Shown in pieces: positions 17,086 to 27,497 of a DNA stretch of 32,416 nucleotides. Position 1 is the stretch's first letter, and each line of letters opens with the position of its first letter. Below the pieces are notes generated by a model. The model was not told the DNA's origin. It saw only the letters and a program-made list of their open reading frames with translations, and searched no databases. The stretch is from Phoronis australis (Eukaryota > Phoronida > Phoronidae): contig NMRA01000114.1 of the NCBI GenBank assembly GCA_002633005.1, positions 707,245 to 739,660 on the forward strand, in the 5' to 3' direction. Made by a program: the position numbers and the translations under genes.

Positions 17086-18418
17086 TGGCGGGGAGAGGGC
17101 TGACTGAAATTCCTATGACGAGGTGCACTCATGACAACAAAAATGGTCCTCATCACCGCACGTGGAATGGACAGAGCATGTGTGCCAACATTCGAAACTG
17201 ATGAACTTGAAAAGCGGGACATCTCAGTGGATCTAAGCCACATATGGGCAAATGGCAAGTGCCACCCAAAATAATTCGACGGCGTTTTTTTCTTTTTTTG
17301 TTTTTTTACTGAGTTGTACATCTGAAGTTTGAAAGTCAGGAATAAATCATGAAGAAAATCATAAATATATACTATAATTAAATACTTCAATTTCACCGTA
17401 TAAAAAACCTGACAGCCCGAGGCTTCAAAAAGCGTGGTAGTTGGCAAGCTACACAGAGTTTCTGGTAAATATGGCCAATCTGAAAAAGTATGGGGCTGAA
17501 GCCTGTCCATTAGATCCGTGGGGATTAGCATGAGAAGAAAACGAAGAAATAAAAAGTGCTAAATTGACCATTTTATTGTTATAAACAGCATCTATCAAAA
17601 CACAATAGCTGGGGAGGGGGATATATCCTTCTGGTTATAAAAAATGGCGGCCATCAAAAAGAATTTGACTATTTTTTCTCATATTAAGGCGCGCTGGAAT
17701 GCTGTAACCTTTACCTCAAGCACTACAACAGTCATAATCACACTCAGAGATTCAGCTTTGATCCCAGTGGTGCCGAGACATGACACTATTTTGTTCATTC
17801 ATGCCCAAACTATTTCTAAAACAATTTATAATAGTAGCCTAAACAAGTCATATGTGTTGAAAAGCTATTCTACAAGTAAGAAAAAGCGCCTATTTTGTGA
17901 AATTTCGACCAATCTTGTTCTGTCTTAATTGTATCACGAGACCAAGTCTTTTTAGTGAAAATAAAAAATGTAGCAAAATCATGGTGAGGAACACTGTAAC
18001 ATTTCTTTTTACAATACAAATTCAAAAAGATAAAAAACATAATGTGTTCTGGTCTCTACGTCTGAAAATCTAGTCGGTGGTGCGGAATGTTTGTTTTCAA
18101 AAAAGAGGATATACCCGACACGACCAAAAACAATGTGAATTTTTTATTCATCGCTTGGCAAAGATCGTGACGTTTAAAAACCTTGCACTGGCAGTACCTG
18201 CCGGCTAGCTCACAAGCGTGTGTACGACTTTTCCAACAATTGAACCGCAATGCACATTATATGGCAACATGCGGTTAGGAATGTTTTTTACGTTTTAAAC
18301 ATTTGCATGAGAGGCTACTAGAAGCAAGAAAAAGCGTGATTTTCATGAATTTTTATGTTGCATGAAACAAAAATGAAACAATGTAGCAAACTGCAACAGC
18401 TTTTTTGAGATTTATCTT
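17086..18418. other. Intergenic, AT-rich, no gene supported
   Basis: Contains a 47-codon plus-strand frame at 17130-17273 (KRDISVDLSHIWANGKCHPK) and a 94-codon frame at 17644-17928, neither with recognisable similarity. Poly-T tracts lie near 17285. Nothing else was seen. Confidence 0.3.
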
Positions 18419-18602
18419 GAACATTTATTGTTCGCACATGACCTAGAATGTGTTACAACACGACTGGTTAATGACACTGAGTACGTGATTTTTTTGATAT
18501 TACATGGGCGAATCACAAAGTAGTGCAAAGTAGAAATCCATACGGCTTACATTTTATCGTCTGCAAAACAAGAAAACAACCAAACGCGCGCGCCAACCAA
18601 AC
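18419..18602 (+). repeat. Direct repeat, copy A
   Basis: It shares with 19556-19741: CACATGACCT, AATGTGTTAC(A/G)ACACGACT, GGTTAAT(G/A)ACAC(T/C)GAG, GATATTACATGGG, GAATCACAA, GTAGTGCAAA, TAGAAATCCATACG and AACCAAACGCGCGC. The overall match is high with a few small indels. Confidence 0.8.
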
Positions 18603-18632
18603 AATGTCAGAATTCCAAGGTGACAAGGTTAT

Positions 18633-18774
18633 CAATGGCAGATTTAGAAGCCCCCCTAAAATTCTCTCAGATTCCATGTGGCAGTTCGGTGGTGCGAATG
18701 TCTGACGGACAAAATCCTGGTTAATACTCTACCCTGCCCCCCCCTTCCAACTAAAACTCTTGAATCCGCCCCAG
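18633..18774. mobile_element. Second copy of the CAGTGGCGG-type MITE
   Basis: Aligned to 6483-6646: CAATGGCAGATTTAGAAG at the left, CCCCTAAAATTCTCTCAGAT in the middle, and GAATCCGCCCCAG at the right. Flanking duplications are not preserved. Confidence 0.68.
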
Positions 18775-19123
18775 TCCTGAGGGGGGGTTCCCGGCAGACA
18801 GGCACAGGGGAGGGTTTTTACGACCCCTAACAATTAAAAACGCGAGAGGGATTTTTCCGGCAGNCCCCCCCCCCCCCCCCTTAACAAAAAACGTGAGAGC
18901 GACACGAACTCGAGTGTAGAAAGTGCATGTTGAAATCCCAGTTAGAGTCTGCATGAGTCTGGACAGAAGTTCATAATCAATTATAAACTTAGCGATACCA
19001 CATTACAGTATTTACGCATTTGACATTTCGTACTCCCCCACCAAACCTTTAATTCGTTCAACGTAAATTGACCAGGTGATATACCTCTCGGGCTACCCGG
19101 CTCTCTACAGCGACGAATAATGA
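18775..19123. other. G/C-homopolymer-rich intergenic stretch
   Basis: Runs of G and C (18781, 18865-18880) surround an N at 18864, where the base count is unreliable. No gene seen. Confidence 0.4.
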
Positions 19124-19483
19124 AGATTTCAAGTCTGTCCTGACTCATTGTCCATCGAAGACGACAGAGATTTGACTCTCATCAGGCCAGAGAACGATGG
19201 CTTTGGAGAGCAGGAACAGATGGCTATAGCAACTGCAGTTGCGTATACCTGGCACAACGTTGGGTACCCGTCTACCAAGCCCGAAGCAACAGCTAGATGC
19301 CGGGAATTTCTGTATCTGCGCCTTCTCAAAAGTGATCCCATGGGCAGGTCCAGATTAGGCAATTGCGGGGTCCGTAGCATATATGGAACAAGCGCGGGCC
19401 CCTGTTCAAATGCCATACAACGATTATCTCAAAGCAAAACAAACTACATGTATTTTTCACTATTGAGAGGGCAAGGCTACTAA
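19124..19483 (+). CDS. Unidentified open reading frame, possibly a fragment
   Basis: 119 codons without a stop, no ATG near the left end, balanced composition. It reads DDRDLTLIRPENDGFGEQEQ, then MAIATAVAYTWHNVGYPSTK and EATARCREFLYLRLLKSDPM. An acceptor-like CTCTCTACAG lies just upstream (19120), but the frame it would open soon stops. The reverse strand is open over the same span. It could be an exon, a transposon fragment or chance; it lies between two direct repeats. Confidence 0.25.
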   Translation, partial: RFQVCPDSLSIEDDRDLTLIRPENDGFGEQEQMAIATAVAYTWHNVGYPSTKPEATARCREFLYLRLLKSDPMGRSRLGNCGVRSIYGTSAGPCSNAIQRLSQSKTNYMYFSLLRGQGY

Positions 19484-19555
19484 TTTAGTTTCACTTGCGC
19501 GAACAGCCTGTAAAATATGTGCGCGACTCAAAAGAGGTTATTGAATATCTGAGAA

Positions 19556-19741
19556 AATAATTATTTTTCTCACATGACCTGAAATGTGTTACGACACGAC
19601 TGGTTAATAACACCGAGCAGGCCTACGTAATTTTTGGATATTACATGGGAGAATCACAATGTAGTGCAAATTAGAAATCCATACGCCTTGTACATTTTAT
19701 CATTTGTAATACACTATAACAACCAAACGCGCGCCACTCAA
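19556..19741 (+). repeat. Direct repeat, copy B
   Basis: Partner of 18419-18602 in the same orientation, about 1.1 kb away. The 950 bp between them contains a MITE and an unidentified open frame. Confidence 0.8.
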
Positions 19742-20200
19742 CTAGGACCCATATTCGGCGGCGTATTCCATATCCACAGTTAAAGCGTACAAGACAAATT
19801 CACCACCGTCAGTGAGTCCTCATGAAACACTTTTTTCACATCTGAAATGCTCCACAATATGAATAATTTTTTGTCCATTTTCTTTCCTTGCTCAACGTTT
19901 TCCCTCTTAGCTACTACTGCACCCCCCCCCCTCTCAACCCAGGTTATGTAATTATACTTGTGCTATGTAACCGCGGCACCCAGAAGCGATCTATCTGACA
20001 CACCAATAAAGCTCACAGTTGATGTGAATTTGTAAGTCATCTATGAATGGGCTCAATTATTCCGCTCTTCCCCCTAAGTCCTTTTGTGACCTTTTGGCGT
20101 CACATTGGGAACTCCATTGAAAAGAACTTGTTCATGTAGTTCGTATGCTGGGGACCTAATTTCATTTTTGGTTTGCGCTCTGTGAGACTTCGCAACAGTT
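19742..20200. other. Intergenic, nothing recognised
   Basis: A C run at 19921-19931 and ordinary AT-rich sequence; no gene, RNA or repeat identified. Confidence 0.35.
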
Positions 20201-20207
20201 AACTATG

Positions 20208-20518
20208 GTGGGCGTGGCCTAACTGTGTTTGTCGGCACCGCCCACTGAGCGCATCTAATAGAACAACGGGGTGTGAATGCGTGAACCCTCTTGTCACGTG
20301 ACTTTTGTATTTCCCGCCAATGAGATTCAACTGAATATTGATATTCGAACCACGAAATCACTGCTATTGATACAAGAGAGACGTGCGATTACTACTGTGA
20401 TATACGAAACCTTATTGCTACTGCTACTACGAGACCGATATATATTGTGAAAACTTTATTTCTGTTACTACTACGACATCTATATAATGTATTGTGCGGA
20501 GTGCCTGAACAAGTAAAA
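20208..20518 (+). promoter_or_regulatory. Candidate RNA polymerase II promoter of the 20.5-25.8 kb transcript
   Basis: GGTGGGCGTGGCC (KLF/Sp-type GC box, about 20208) and CACCGCCCAC (about 20236), the 10-bp palindrome GTCACGTGAC (20293-20302, E-box of USF/MITF/TFEB type), a CCAAT box in CCCGCCAATGAG (about 20312), and TATATAA at 20481-20487. The cluster ends 30-40 bp before the first ATG, so transcription probably starts near 20510. A short upstream frame (ATG at 20487, nine codons) overlaps the TATA box and would lie outside the transcript. Confidence 0.5.
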
Positions 20519-20565
20519 ATGCCTTTCACAGATGACCTTAACAGCTTCTGTGGATCCATCACCCA
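20519..20565 (+). CDS. First exon of a small spliced gene (coding status uncertain)
   Basis: ATG at 20519 in AAAATGC opens MPFTDDLNSFCGSIT and ends at ACCCA|GTAAGT, a near-perfect donor. A second ATG at 20532, one frame over, reads MTLTASVDPSP to the same donor. Joined to the exon at 23092, the first frame stops after 20 residues; the second continues for 95 residues. Both are possible; a long non-coding RNA is also possible. Confidence 0.45.
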
Positions 20566-21782
20566 GTAAGTACCCTGATTTTATAACATGTGTTAAGTCG
20601 ACGCTGTTTTTTCGAAAATGGTTGCCAGGCAAACACGGTAATTGACAACAAAAAGCATAACGACGTAGGCCATATGCTTGGGGTTATTTGGGGTGTGACC
20701 CTCAACAATTGTCCATTTAGTTGAGCAAAATAAACAGTTGGGTGAGGATGGAAACAGCTGAGCAAAGATGTCATTTGAGTGAGACAGTTTTGAAATGTGT
20801 AGTTGCATTTCGACTCTACGTGTTTGTGGTAAATTTACCATTCTCTTAAATGGCGGATTTTCTTATCATTATTAAGTGTTGTTGTCAACTCCTTCGTTAA
20901 TAGATCAAGACCGGATGAGCCTATTAATGTTTTTAAACCCCTAAAGCTTCGGAATTCAACATTAATGACTAAACGTTGCTTTAAGATGCAACGTTGTTAG
21001 TCATCGCTGAGTTGTTAAAACGGCAATTCTCTTTCAAAATATGTCACGTACTAGCTTGAGTTCCTGAAAAATGTCAGTGGCTCATATATTTTGATACGGC
21101 TTCATCACAAAACGTGAACCAACACAGTAGTTTTCAAGTGTTGCCCTCATAATGGAAACCAACGCAAAAATTCATTGAAAACCATGTCTAGAATACATGT
21201 TATCAACCGTGAGCATTCTACAGGTTGAAATAATCCTTTCTGACTAAAGTTTAGACGAGACATGACTACTGTTGTACCACGTCAGTGCTAAAGGAAGAAT
21301 TAATCCGGGGCTCTCAATTCTAAAATACATGAAAGACTAGGCAAAAATGCAGAAAACGAGGTCCTTTTTGTAAAGTATAAACAAGAATTAATTAAATATG
21401 GAATGATATGATTGTGTTCTGTTACAAACAATTCGGTGCTCATAGCAATATGTCTGAGAAATGTGAATCGGCTGAGTTCTATTCGATGTGCAGTTTTCGT
21501 AGCCCTGGAGTGTCCTTTTCGGCTATATCGCGATGTCAAACTCATAAACTGCACAGGTTGCAGTGTAGTCTGTAGGCTACTAGTACTGGGTCTTTCTGAC
21601 GTTGTATTGATACTGTAGAGAGAACACTTGGTTCGCAAAGATGTTGACATGGCTAAAATTGTTCACTGTCCGCAATTTTCTTTGTTTGTTTCAAAGCTAA
21701 CCAATCACTTTTGTGTTACACAAATACAAAAATTTTTATTTAATGTAAATCTTCGATGGTTTCAGTTCAGATTGTCACATAG
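20566..21782. other. Putative first intron, proximal part, nothing recognised
   Basis: AT-rich; small open frames only. No repeat or RNA identified. Confidence 0.35.
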
Positions 21783-21970
21783 GATACATGACAGCGTTTT
21801 CCCGTTCAGTTTCAACTTTACCAGACGAGGGGGGTTCTGAGCGTGTGATACATGACAGCGTTTTCCCGTTCAGTTTTAACTTTACCAGACGAGGGGGGTT
21901 CTGAGCGTGTGATACATGACAGCGTTTTCTCGTTCAGTTTCAACTTTACCAGACGAGGGGGGTTCTGAGC
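21783..21970 (+). repeat. 64-bp minisatellite, three near-identical copies
   Basis: Units start at 21783, 21847 and 21911 with GATACATGACAGCGTTTTC and end GACGAGGGGGGTTCTGAGC. Copies differ at only one to two bases, so the expansion is recent. The third unit lacks the last four bases. Confidence 0.95.
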
Positions 21971-22392
21971 CTATAACATCTAGCTTGTTTCTTAACTACC
22001 AAGCACAGTCTTTTGTCTGTTATGACAACAGTTAGGTCAATTATCTACCAGGCTTGTTACAGACCACGTGTGAACACCGTCAAACCCAGAGCGAATTTCG
22101 TCATTCAGAAAGCATAGATTATCGTAACTTCGGTTGCAGTTGGGCGATTTTGACGATTCAAAAACTAAGCATGGTCACCATTAGATGAAGATGTCAGAAA
22201 TGCTATTGGTTTATGTTCAAATATGTTATAACTTAACTTTTACTTTTAACAGCGCAGCCCAGTCAGGCTAGATACGATCTTTTTGAAGATTAGAGCAATT
22301 ATCGAACTAAAGAGATCTGGCCCTCCTACCGTACCATGAATGCCAGAATGGGGTTAATTAGTCGTGTAAGATATTGGCTACAGGGGTAAATT

Positions 22393-22430
22393 TCCCAACT
22401 TGTTGGGCTATAGAATCGAACAAGTTGGGA
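22393..22430. repeat. Perfect 12-bp inverted repeat (hairpin)
   Basis: TCCCAACTTGTT (22393-22404) and AACAAGTTGGGA (22419-22430) pair fully across a 14-base loop. No T tract follows, so it is not a terminator signal. Confidence 0.7.
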
Positions 22431-22489
22431 ACAACGGGAAAACACCATCATGAATCTGATGTAGATCTTATCTTATTAAAATTGGAGTT

Positions 22490-22830
22490 ATAACTTCCCC
22501 TTCTGTACATTTTGTAAGAGGGAACCTGAGACTTTGCTTCATTTATATGCCTAATGGTAATGTGATATTGTTCAAAATGTTTGGAACAATGTTGAAGATT
22601 GGGTTAGAAAAAAAAATTCTATGGGTACAAATGTACTTACAGTTTGCTTTGGAAACAGATGTAGAAGTCCACCAATTCAAAATTTAATGTTGTATCAAGT
22701 TTCATTTATATAAGCAACGTCTCAATGGTAAACCTCCAAATTTAATTATATTGACAAAGGAAATTGAACTGTATTACTCCTGTGAAAAAAACATTTATTC
22801 AAACAATTTAGAAACAGAAGTTTACAAATA
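22490..22830 (+). pseudogene. LINE 3' fragment: zinc-knuckle and C-terminal tail of a reverse transcriptase ORF
   Basis: One frame gives FCTFCKREPETLLHLY (the CxxC...H part typical of LINE C-termini). After a shift comes CDIVQNVWNNVEDWVRKK, then after a further shift CIKFHLYKQRLNGKPPNLII and LTKEIELYYSCEKNIYSNNL, ending at TAG. These follow the order seen at the end of L1/Tx1-like and related ORF2 proteins. It is broken by two frameshifts and 5'-truncated, as LINE insertions usually are. It lies in the putative intron. Confidence 0.75.
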
Positions 22831-23091
22831 GATGGTCACAAATGCATTATGTAATAGCAATGTAAGGATATTTCATCACTCCATAATATTCTCTCCCTTT
22901 TTCATAGGCATACACTTGTGCACTGTCTTTATGTATGTATTTCTAAAATCCAGTTCAAATATACTTTTAGCTTGGTAAACTTGCTTATAGTGAACTGGGA
23001 GATTAAAAAAAATTAAAAAAAAAACAATCACGACTGAGTATGGTAATGTGGACTTATAGTTAACAGATCTTTCTTGGTTTTTCTTTCTTAG

Positions 23092-23377
23092 GTTTGGATC
23101 TTTCTGACCATGGCAGCCTGTCATCGACCATCAGCCAATCGACTGCATGCATTGTTGAACGTTGCATCTACGCTTGCCGTCATCGATTAGACGCATGTCA
23201 ACTACATCAAGGAATGGCACCCTGCCTGCCATCAACTGCACATAGTACAGATGAACTGCAGTCATTCAGGGAGTTCTTTTACACCTGCAGTGCTTATACT
23301 CAGAAGGGTGCAAATGCTCACACTTTGCCTAATGCCCACATGTAATTGTTACAATTCCTAAAAGTGTCAGTGCATAA
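23092..23377 (+). CDS. Second exon candidate of the small spliced gene
   Basis: A strong polypyrimidine tract and acceptor (TTTTCTTTCTTAG|GTTTGG) open it; GCATAA|GTGAGTACC closes it. In the frame entered from the ATG at 20532 it encodes LDLSDHGSLSSTISQSTACI, VERCIYACRHRLDACQLHQG and on to LPNAHM, stopping at 23343-23345. That gives 95 residues with eight cysteines and no known domain. The stop lies about 32 nt before the donor, so a further junction need not trigger decay. Coding is unproven. Confidence 0.45.
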
Positions 23378-23469
23378 GTGAGTACCAGTTGGCCAAAAAA
23401 ATTTATCTCCCAGAACGTATGCATTTCTTCACCTTTCGGTAACAACTAATTTCATGTAAATTAATTTCG

Positions 23470-25280
23470 CAGTTGACGACAAACACCCGAAGTAGTTTGA
23501 CAGATGGGCGAGGAATTCAGGATCACGACCGCTAATTTTGTCATCATGTCGGGGAATTCCAGGTCATTCTGGTTGATCACTGTGGCGGGTACTGTGCCGT
23601 CTGCATATCAACTGTCCACGTATCAGCGAATGTCCATACATTGAAGATTGCCGTGTAATCTCTGAATATCGACTGTCCGTGCATTGGTGCCTTGGGTCGA
23701 CTGTTCACATATCAACCATCCACTTCCCGAGGAATGTCCACACATTGAAGATCGCCATCTACTGTCTGCATATTGAACATTCACATATCACAGGAGCATC
23801 CAGATATCGAGGATTGGTGTCTTTTGTTCACAAACTGACTGTTCACGCATCAATGTCTTCCATCGGCTGCTCACATATTGATCCTCCACGCACTGAGTAG
23901 CATTCTTACATCGAGGAGCGTCATCTGCCATTTGCATGTCAACCATCCACACATAGAGGAACGTCCACATATCCATGATTACCATCGACTGTTCGTGTAT
24001 CGGCTAACCACATATTGTGGAACTTCCATACATTCGAGGATTGCACTCTACAGTCTGTATGTCGACCTTCTACATATCGAGAAAGGTCCATGTGTCGAGG
24101 ATCATCATCTTCTGTACCCATGTCAACCATCCACACACCGAGAAATGTCCACTCATCGAGGATGACCTTCTACTGTCCACAAACCACCTGTTCGCGCAAT
24201 GATGTCTGCCATCAGCCGTTCGCATTTCGATCTTCTTCACATCAAGGAATTGTCCACACATCTAGGATCTACATCTGCCTTCCTCCTACTGATCATGTAT
24301 CCGATGATGCTTGGCCTTGATCGTATGCATATTGAGTGCCCCCCCACCGGGACAGTCAATATGCATATGGTCAGTGGACTGTACGTATAATGACTGTCCC
24401 GGTGGGGGGACAGTCAGTATACATACGGTGGATGGCAGGCATCAGTGGACACATGATCGGTAGGTGAACGGTAGTTGACGATTCTAGTTGTGTGAATGTT
24501 CCATGATGTGTGGAAGGTTGTTAAGTGGATGGCTGATGGTAGATGTTGTTGTGTGAACAGTTGGTTTGTAGGCTGTAGATGGTGAACCTTGATGAGTGGA
24601 TGTTTATCGATGTGAGGGTAGTTTATATGCGTATGGAAGATGGCTATCTTCAATGCATGGACATTTCTCGATATGGGGAAGATCGACATACGGACAGTAG
24701 ACGTCAATCCTTGAATGAATGGACGTTCCATGATATGTGGGATGTCAGTATGCGAACAGTTGATGGTAATCTTGGGTATGGGATGTTCCACTATGTGTGG
24801 ATGGTTGGCATGCATATAGCAGTTGACCATCCTTGATGTTAGGATGCTTCTTGGTGTTTGGAAGATCGGCATGTGAACAGTTGATGGCAGCCATTGATGT
24901 GCAAACAGTTGGTTTGTGGACAGAAGATCCTGATCCTTGATGCTTGGATGGTCCTTGATATGTGAACGATCGGTATGTAGGTGTTAGATGGTGAACCTTC
25001 ATGCATGGATGTTCCTCGATGTGTGAATGGTTGACATGCGAAGAGTTGATATCAGGTGTCGATGTGCGAACAGTCCTTATTTGAAGATTATACGGAAGAC
25101 TTTGATGTATGGACACTCTTTGATGCCTGCACAGTTGATGAAGGGATTGCATAATACACACCAAAGGGATCAGATGAATTGATCGAGAATTCACCAATAA
25201 GATGGCAGAATTAGCTCTAAGTGATCAGGACTTCCTGCTGATTCAGTCTCAGTACTTCTGCTGTATACGTGGTAAACTGT
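23470..25280. mobile_element. Very large imperfect palindrome built of tandem subrepeats: foldback-type transposon candidate
   Basis: The right half read in reverse matches the left half over about 890 bp per arm. The core arms 23583-24358 and 24391-25164 are equal in length (776 and 774 bp). Example: left GTCCATACATTGAAGATTGC against reversed right GTCCATACATCAAAGTCTTC. Each arm consists of degenerate units of about 61 bp (TTCACATATCAACCATCCAC then ACATCGAGGAATGTCCACAC) ending CATCTACTG, with shorter 44-bp units (GTTCACAAACTG...) about every 350 bp. Long inverted repeats of tandem subrepeats are the hallmark of foldback elements such as sea urchin TU and Drosophila FB. Open frames in the arms arise from the repeat and shift between units, so they are not called genes. 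Confidence 0.72.
24340..24409. repeat. Perfect 19-bp stem at the palindrome centre
   Basis: CCCCCCACCGGGACAGTCA (24340-24358) and TGACTGTCCCGGTGGGGGG (24391-24409) are exact reverse complements around a 32-base loop. It is far better conserved and more GC-rich than the diverged arms around it. Confidence 0.95.
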
Positions 25281-25461
25281 TCACATATTTAACATCTACG
25301 CGTCGAGATATATGCGCACCGTTGTTTGTGCATTGACTGTTTGGGTATACATCAATCCCTGATTCTCTCACAAATTCTGTTTAGGCGTCCATGCATGGCT
25401 TAACTTGCACGAGTCAGATAGGTAATAAAACTCTGGTGATTATTATTGATGTTCCTTTCAG
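25281..25461. other. Spacer between the palindrome and the next exon candidate
   Basis: No gene recognised; it ends in the acceptor tract GATGTTCCTTTCAG at 25448-25461. Confidence 0.35.
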
Positions 25462-25754
25462 CATGATGCCCTGTGGTAGTGTCGTCTGCCAACCGTCCAT
25501 GTAACCTGGACTGCCATCTGGTGACCTGCACCTATACTGATGCAATTGTTAACGACTTTCAAGACCGTGAGCTGTGTTGTAACATGTCATTGTTGTATAT
25601 AAAGAACTCAAGGTGTTCAGGGATACCAATGCCTAGTTTCAGCCATTCACTCTAGCAATGACAGAGGAGGATGGGATCGGGGATGGCTATATCTACCATC
25701 AGCAACCAGACTTCCAGCATCAGCGCCTATGATTGACATGTACTGATGGACAAG
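25462..25754 (+). ncRNA. Third exon candidate (untranslated or lncRNA exon)
   Basis: The acceptor TTGATGTTCCTTTCAG|CATGAT and donor GGACAAG|GTAATG delimit 293 nt. A frame of 60 codons (CNLDCHLVTCTYTDAIVNDF) stops at 25655 and shows no domain. Its opening (CATGATGCCCTGT) faintly resembles that of the 23092 exon (CATGGCAGCCTGT), so the two could be duplicated alternative exons. No start or phase evidence makes it coding. Confidence 0.3.
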
Positions 25755-25766
25755 GTAATGTGTGTG

Positions 25767-25805
25767 GGCATGTTTAGGATGAGTGAGGCATGTTTAGGAT
25801 GAGTG
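25767..25805 (+). repeat. 20-bp tandem duplication
   Basis: GGCATGTTTAGGATGAGTG occurs at 25767 and 25787, perfect over 19 bases. Confidence 0.9.
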
Positions 25806-25949
25806 GGGCTATGTGCTCAGACATGAATGTGATGATGGCAACAGTGAATGTGAGTGTGTGCATTATGATTTTTTTGTATGAGACTGGTGGAAATGGGGAT
25901 GTGGAGCAGTAAAGTGTGAATTATGAAGAGAATATCACTCAGTTGACCC

Positions 25950-27497
25950 TGGATTAGTAATAACCGGGAAATAACGGGGAGTATTGGGACTTGTTAACGG
26001 GATAAAGTCCTCCCCGTGAAAAGGGTGAAGTTTTCCTCTCGAGTTTCTCACGACACAATGTCAATCAAGATAAACGGGTAAAGTCTTCCCCCATGAAAAC
26101 GGGAATCTTTTTCTTTGAGTTTTCTCAATAGAGGATATTATTCGAGTATAGATTATCGTCATTGTGCTGAAATGAAGAAACAGCGGGGCATTATATTCAG
26201 ACTTGCTAACTGGGTTTAGTCTTGCCCGGTGGGCTGATGACAATTCTTTTAGTGTCATTGGTTAATGAATTCGTAACATGTGACGAATTAATGGTGAAAT
26301 GGTATGAAACTGACGAATCCATGAAATGCTATGACTAATTGAAACTATTGAGTGACTAAGCTAAATGCAAAAAATAAATTACCCAAAGCATTGCGAAAGT
26401 TAAAGAACCAATAAAATACGAGTTAATGACTATAAAGCCTGCAAATGAAACGAAATTATGAGATATGGAAAATTCGTGAACTGATGAAATGGGAAACTTT
26501 AATGAATGCATACAATATCAAAAGGACTTCAGGTTGTGACGGAGCAAAACAAACTTCTAAAATGAGACGGTAACACATTATGGCACCCGTATACTGGAAA
26601 AAAGTAATGAAAAAAAAGCATGACCCCATAAAGTGTTACATCTAAACAAACTGTTTGAGAGTAATGAATAAAATGGGAGAAATGATTGAATCCAAAGAGT
26701 GTGAGAATTTATGAATGAATGAAATATCAATCAGTTAAATGCAATACAAAGAAACCTGAGGTGGCCCAAATTGAACACAATCGATGAATCCGTACAATGC
26801 TATGATTAAGTGAAGCCGTTGAGTGCGATTAAAGAAAATGATTGTGAAAAATAAGCGAATCAAGGAAATACCAAGGCATATTCACGCTAGGTAATGACTG
26901 GACTGTTTCAAGAGTAAAGGTAAATTCTTCACCATCTATATGGGGAATTTTTCTGTCAAAATCCTGTTTCGAGGTGAATACAAAGAAGGTGGGCTCATGA
27001 CAATTCTCTAAATGCAACGCTTAATGAATTTGTAACACATGGCGAATTAATGGTGAAATTGTATGAAACTATCAAATGCTATGAGTAATTGAAACTGTTG
27101 AGTGATGAAGCTAAATGCGAAAAATAAATGAACCCAAATTGTGAAAATGAATCAATAAGATATGAGTTAATGAAAAAAAGATAGTAAAAATCAAATGACA
27201 TATCAAATGTTAAAAATAATGGACTAATCGAATAGGGGACATTAATTGATGCGTAAAATGTCACAAATATGACAAAGCAAAATGAATGTGAGGTATGAAA
27301 CTAACAAAATGAATATAGAGTTTGAGGAACCAAAATACAAAATATGAATGAACCTAGAAAATGCAAAGAAGCAATGGACCCACAAAATAAGAGTTAGTTG
27401 CAACGTGGAACTCCTTCAAGAAACATCACAAATGCCAAAGGTTAATGGAGATAATGTGTAAATTCTGAAAATTGAATGAGCCCATGAAGTAGACATT
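25950..27497 (+). repeat. Old, diverged satellite block (~400-bp monomers, ~30-bp sub-units)
   Basis: 26231-26440 recurs at 26991-27180 (offset 760), including GGGCT(G/C)ATGACAATTCT, GCGAATTAATGGTGAAAT / ACGAATTAATGGTGAAAT and CTAAATGC(A/G)AAAAATAAAT. 27310-27490 recurs at 27717-27890 (offset about 407). A phrase GGTAAAGTC(C/T)TCCCC...GAAAA(C/G)GGG appears at about 25998 and 26077. Shorter phrases like GAACCYATAAAATG recur every 28-35 bp. No coding region is supported. Confidence 0.7.

Noticed and set aside
21783-21970. CRISPR-like array
   Set aside because: The units are contiguous 64-bp tandem copies without variable spacers, in a eukaryotic context.
22393-22430. Rho-independent terminator
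   Set aside because: A perfect hairpin but no T tract, and the context is eukaryotic.
24414-25197. 150-codon His/Cys-rich minus-strand frames resembling zinc-finger repeats
   Set aside because: The repeating His and Cys come from the 61-bp subrepeats; spacing does not fit a zinc finger and the frame changes between units and between arms.
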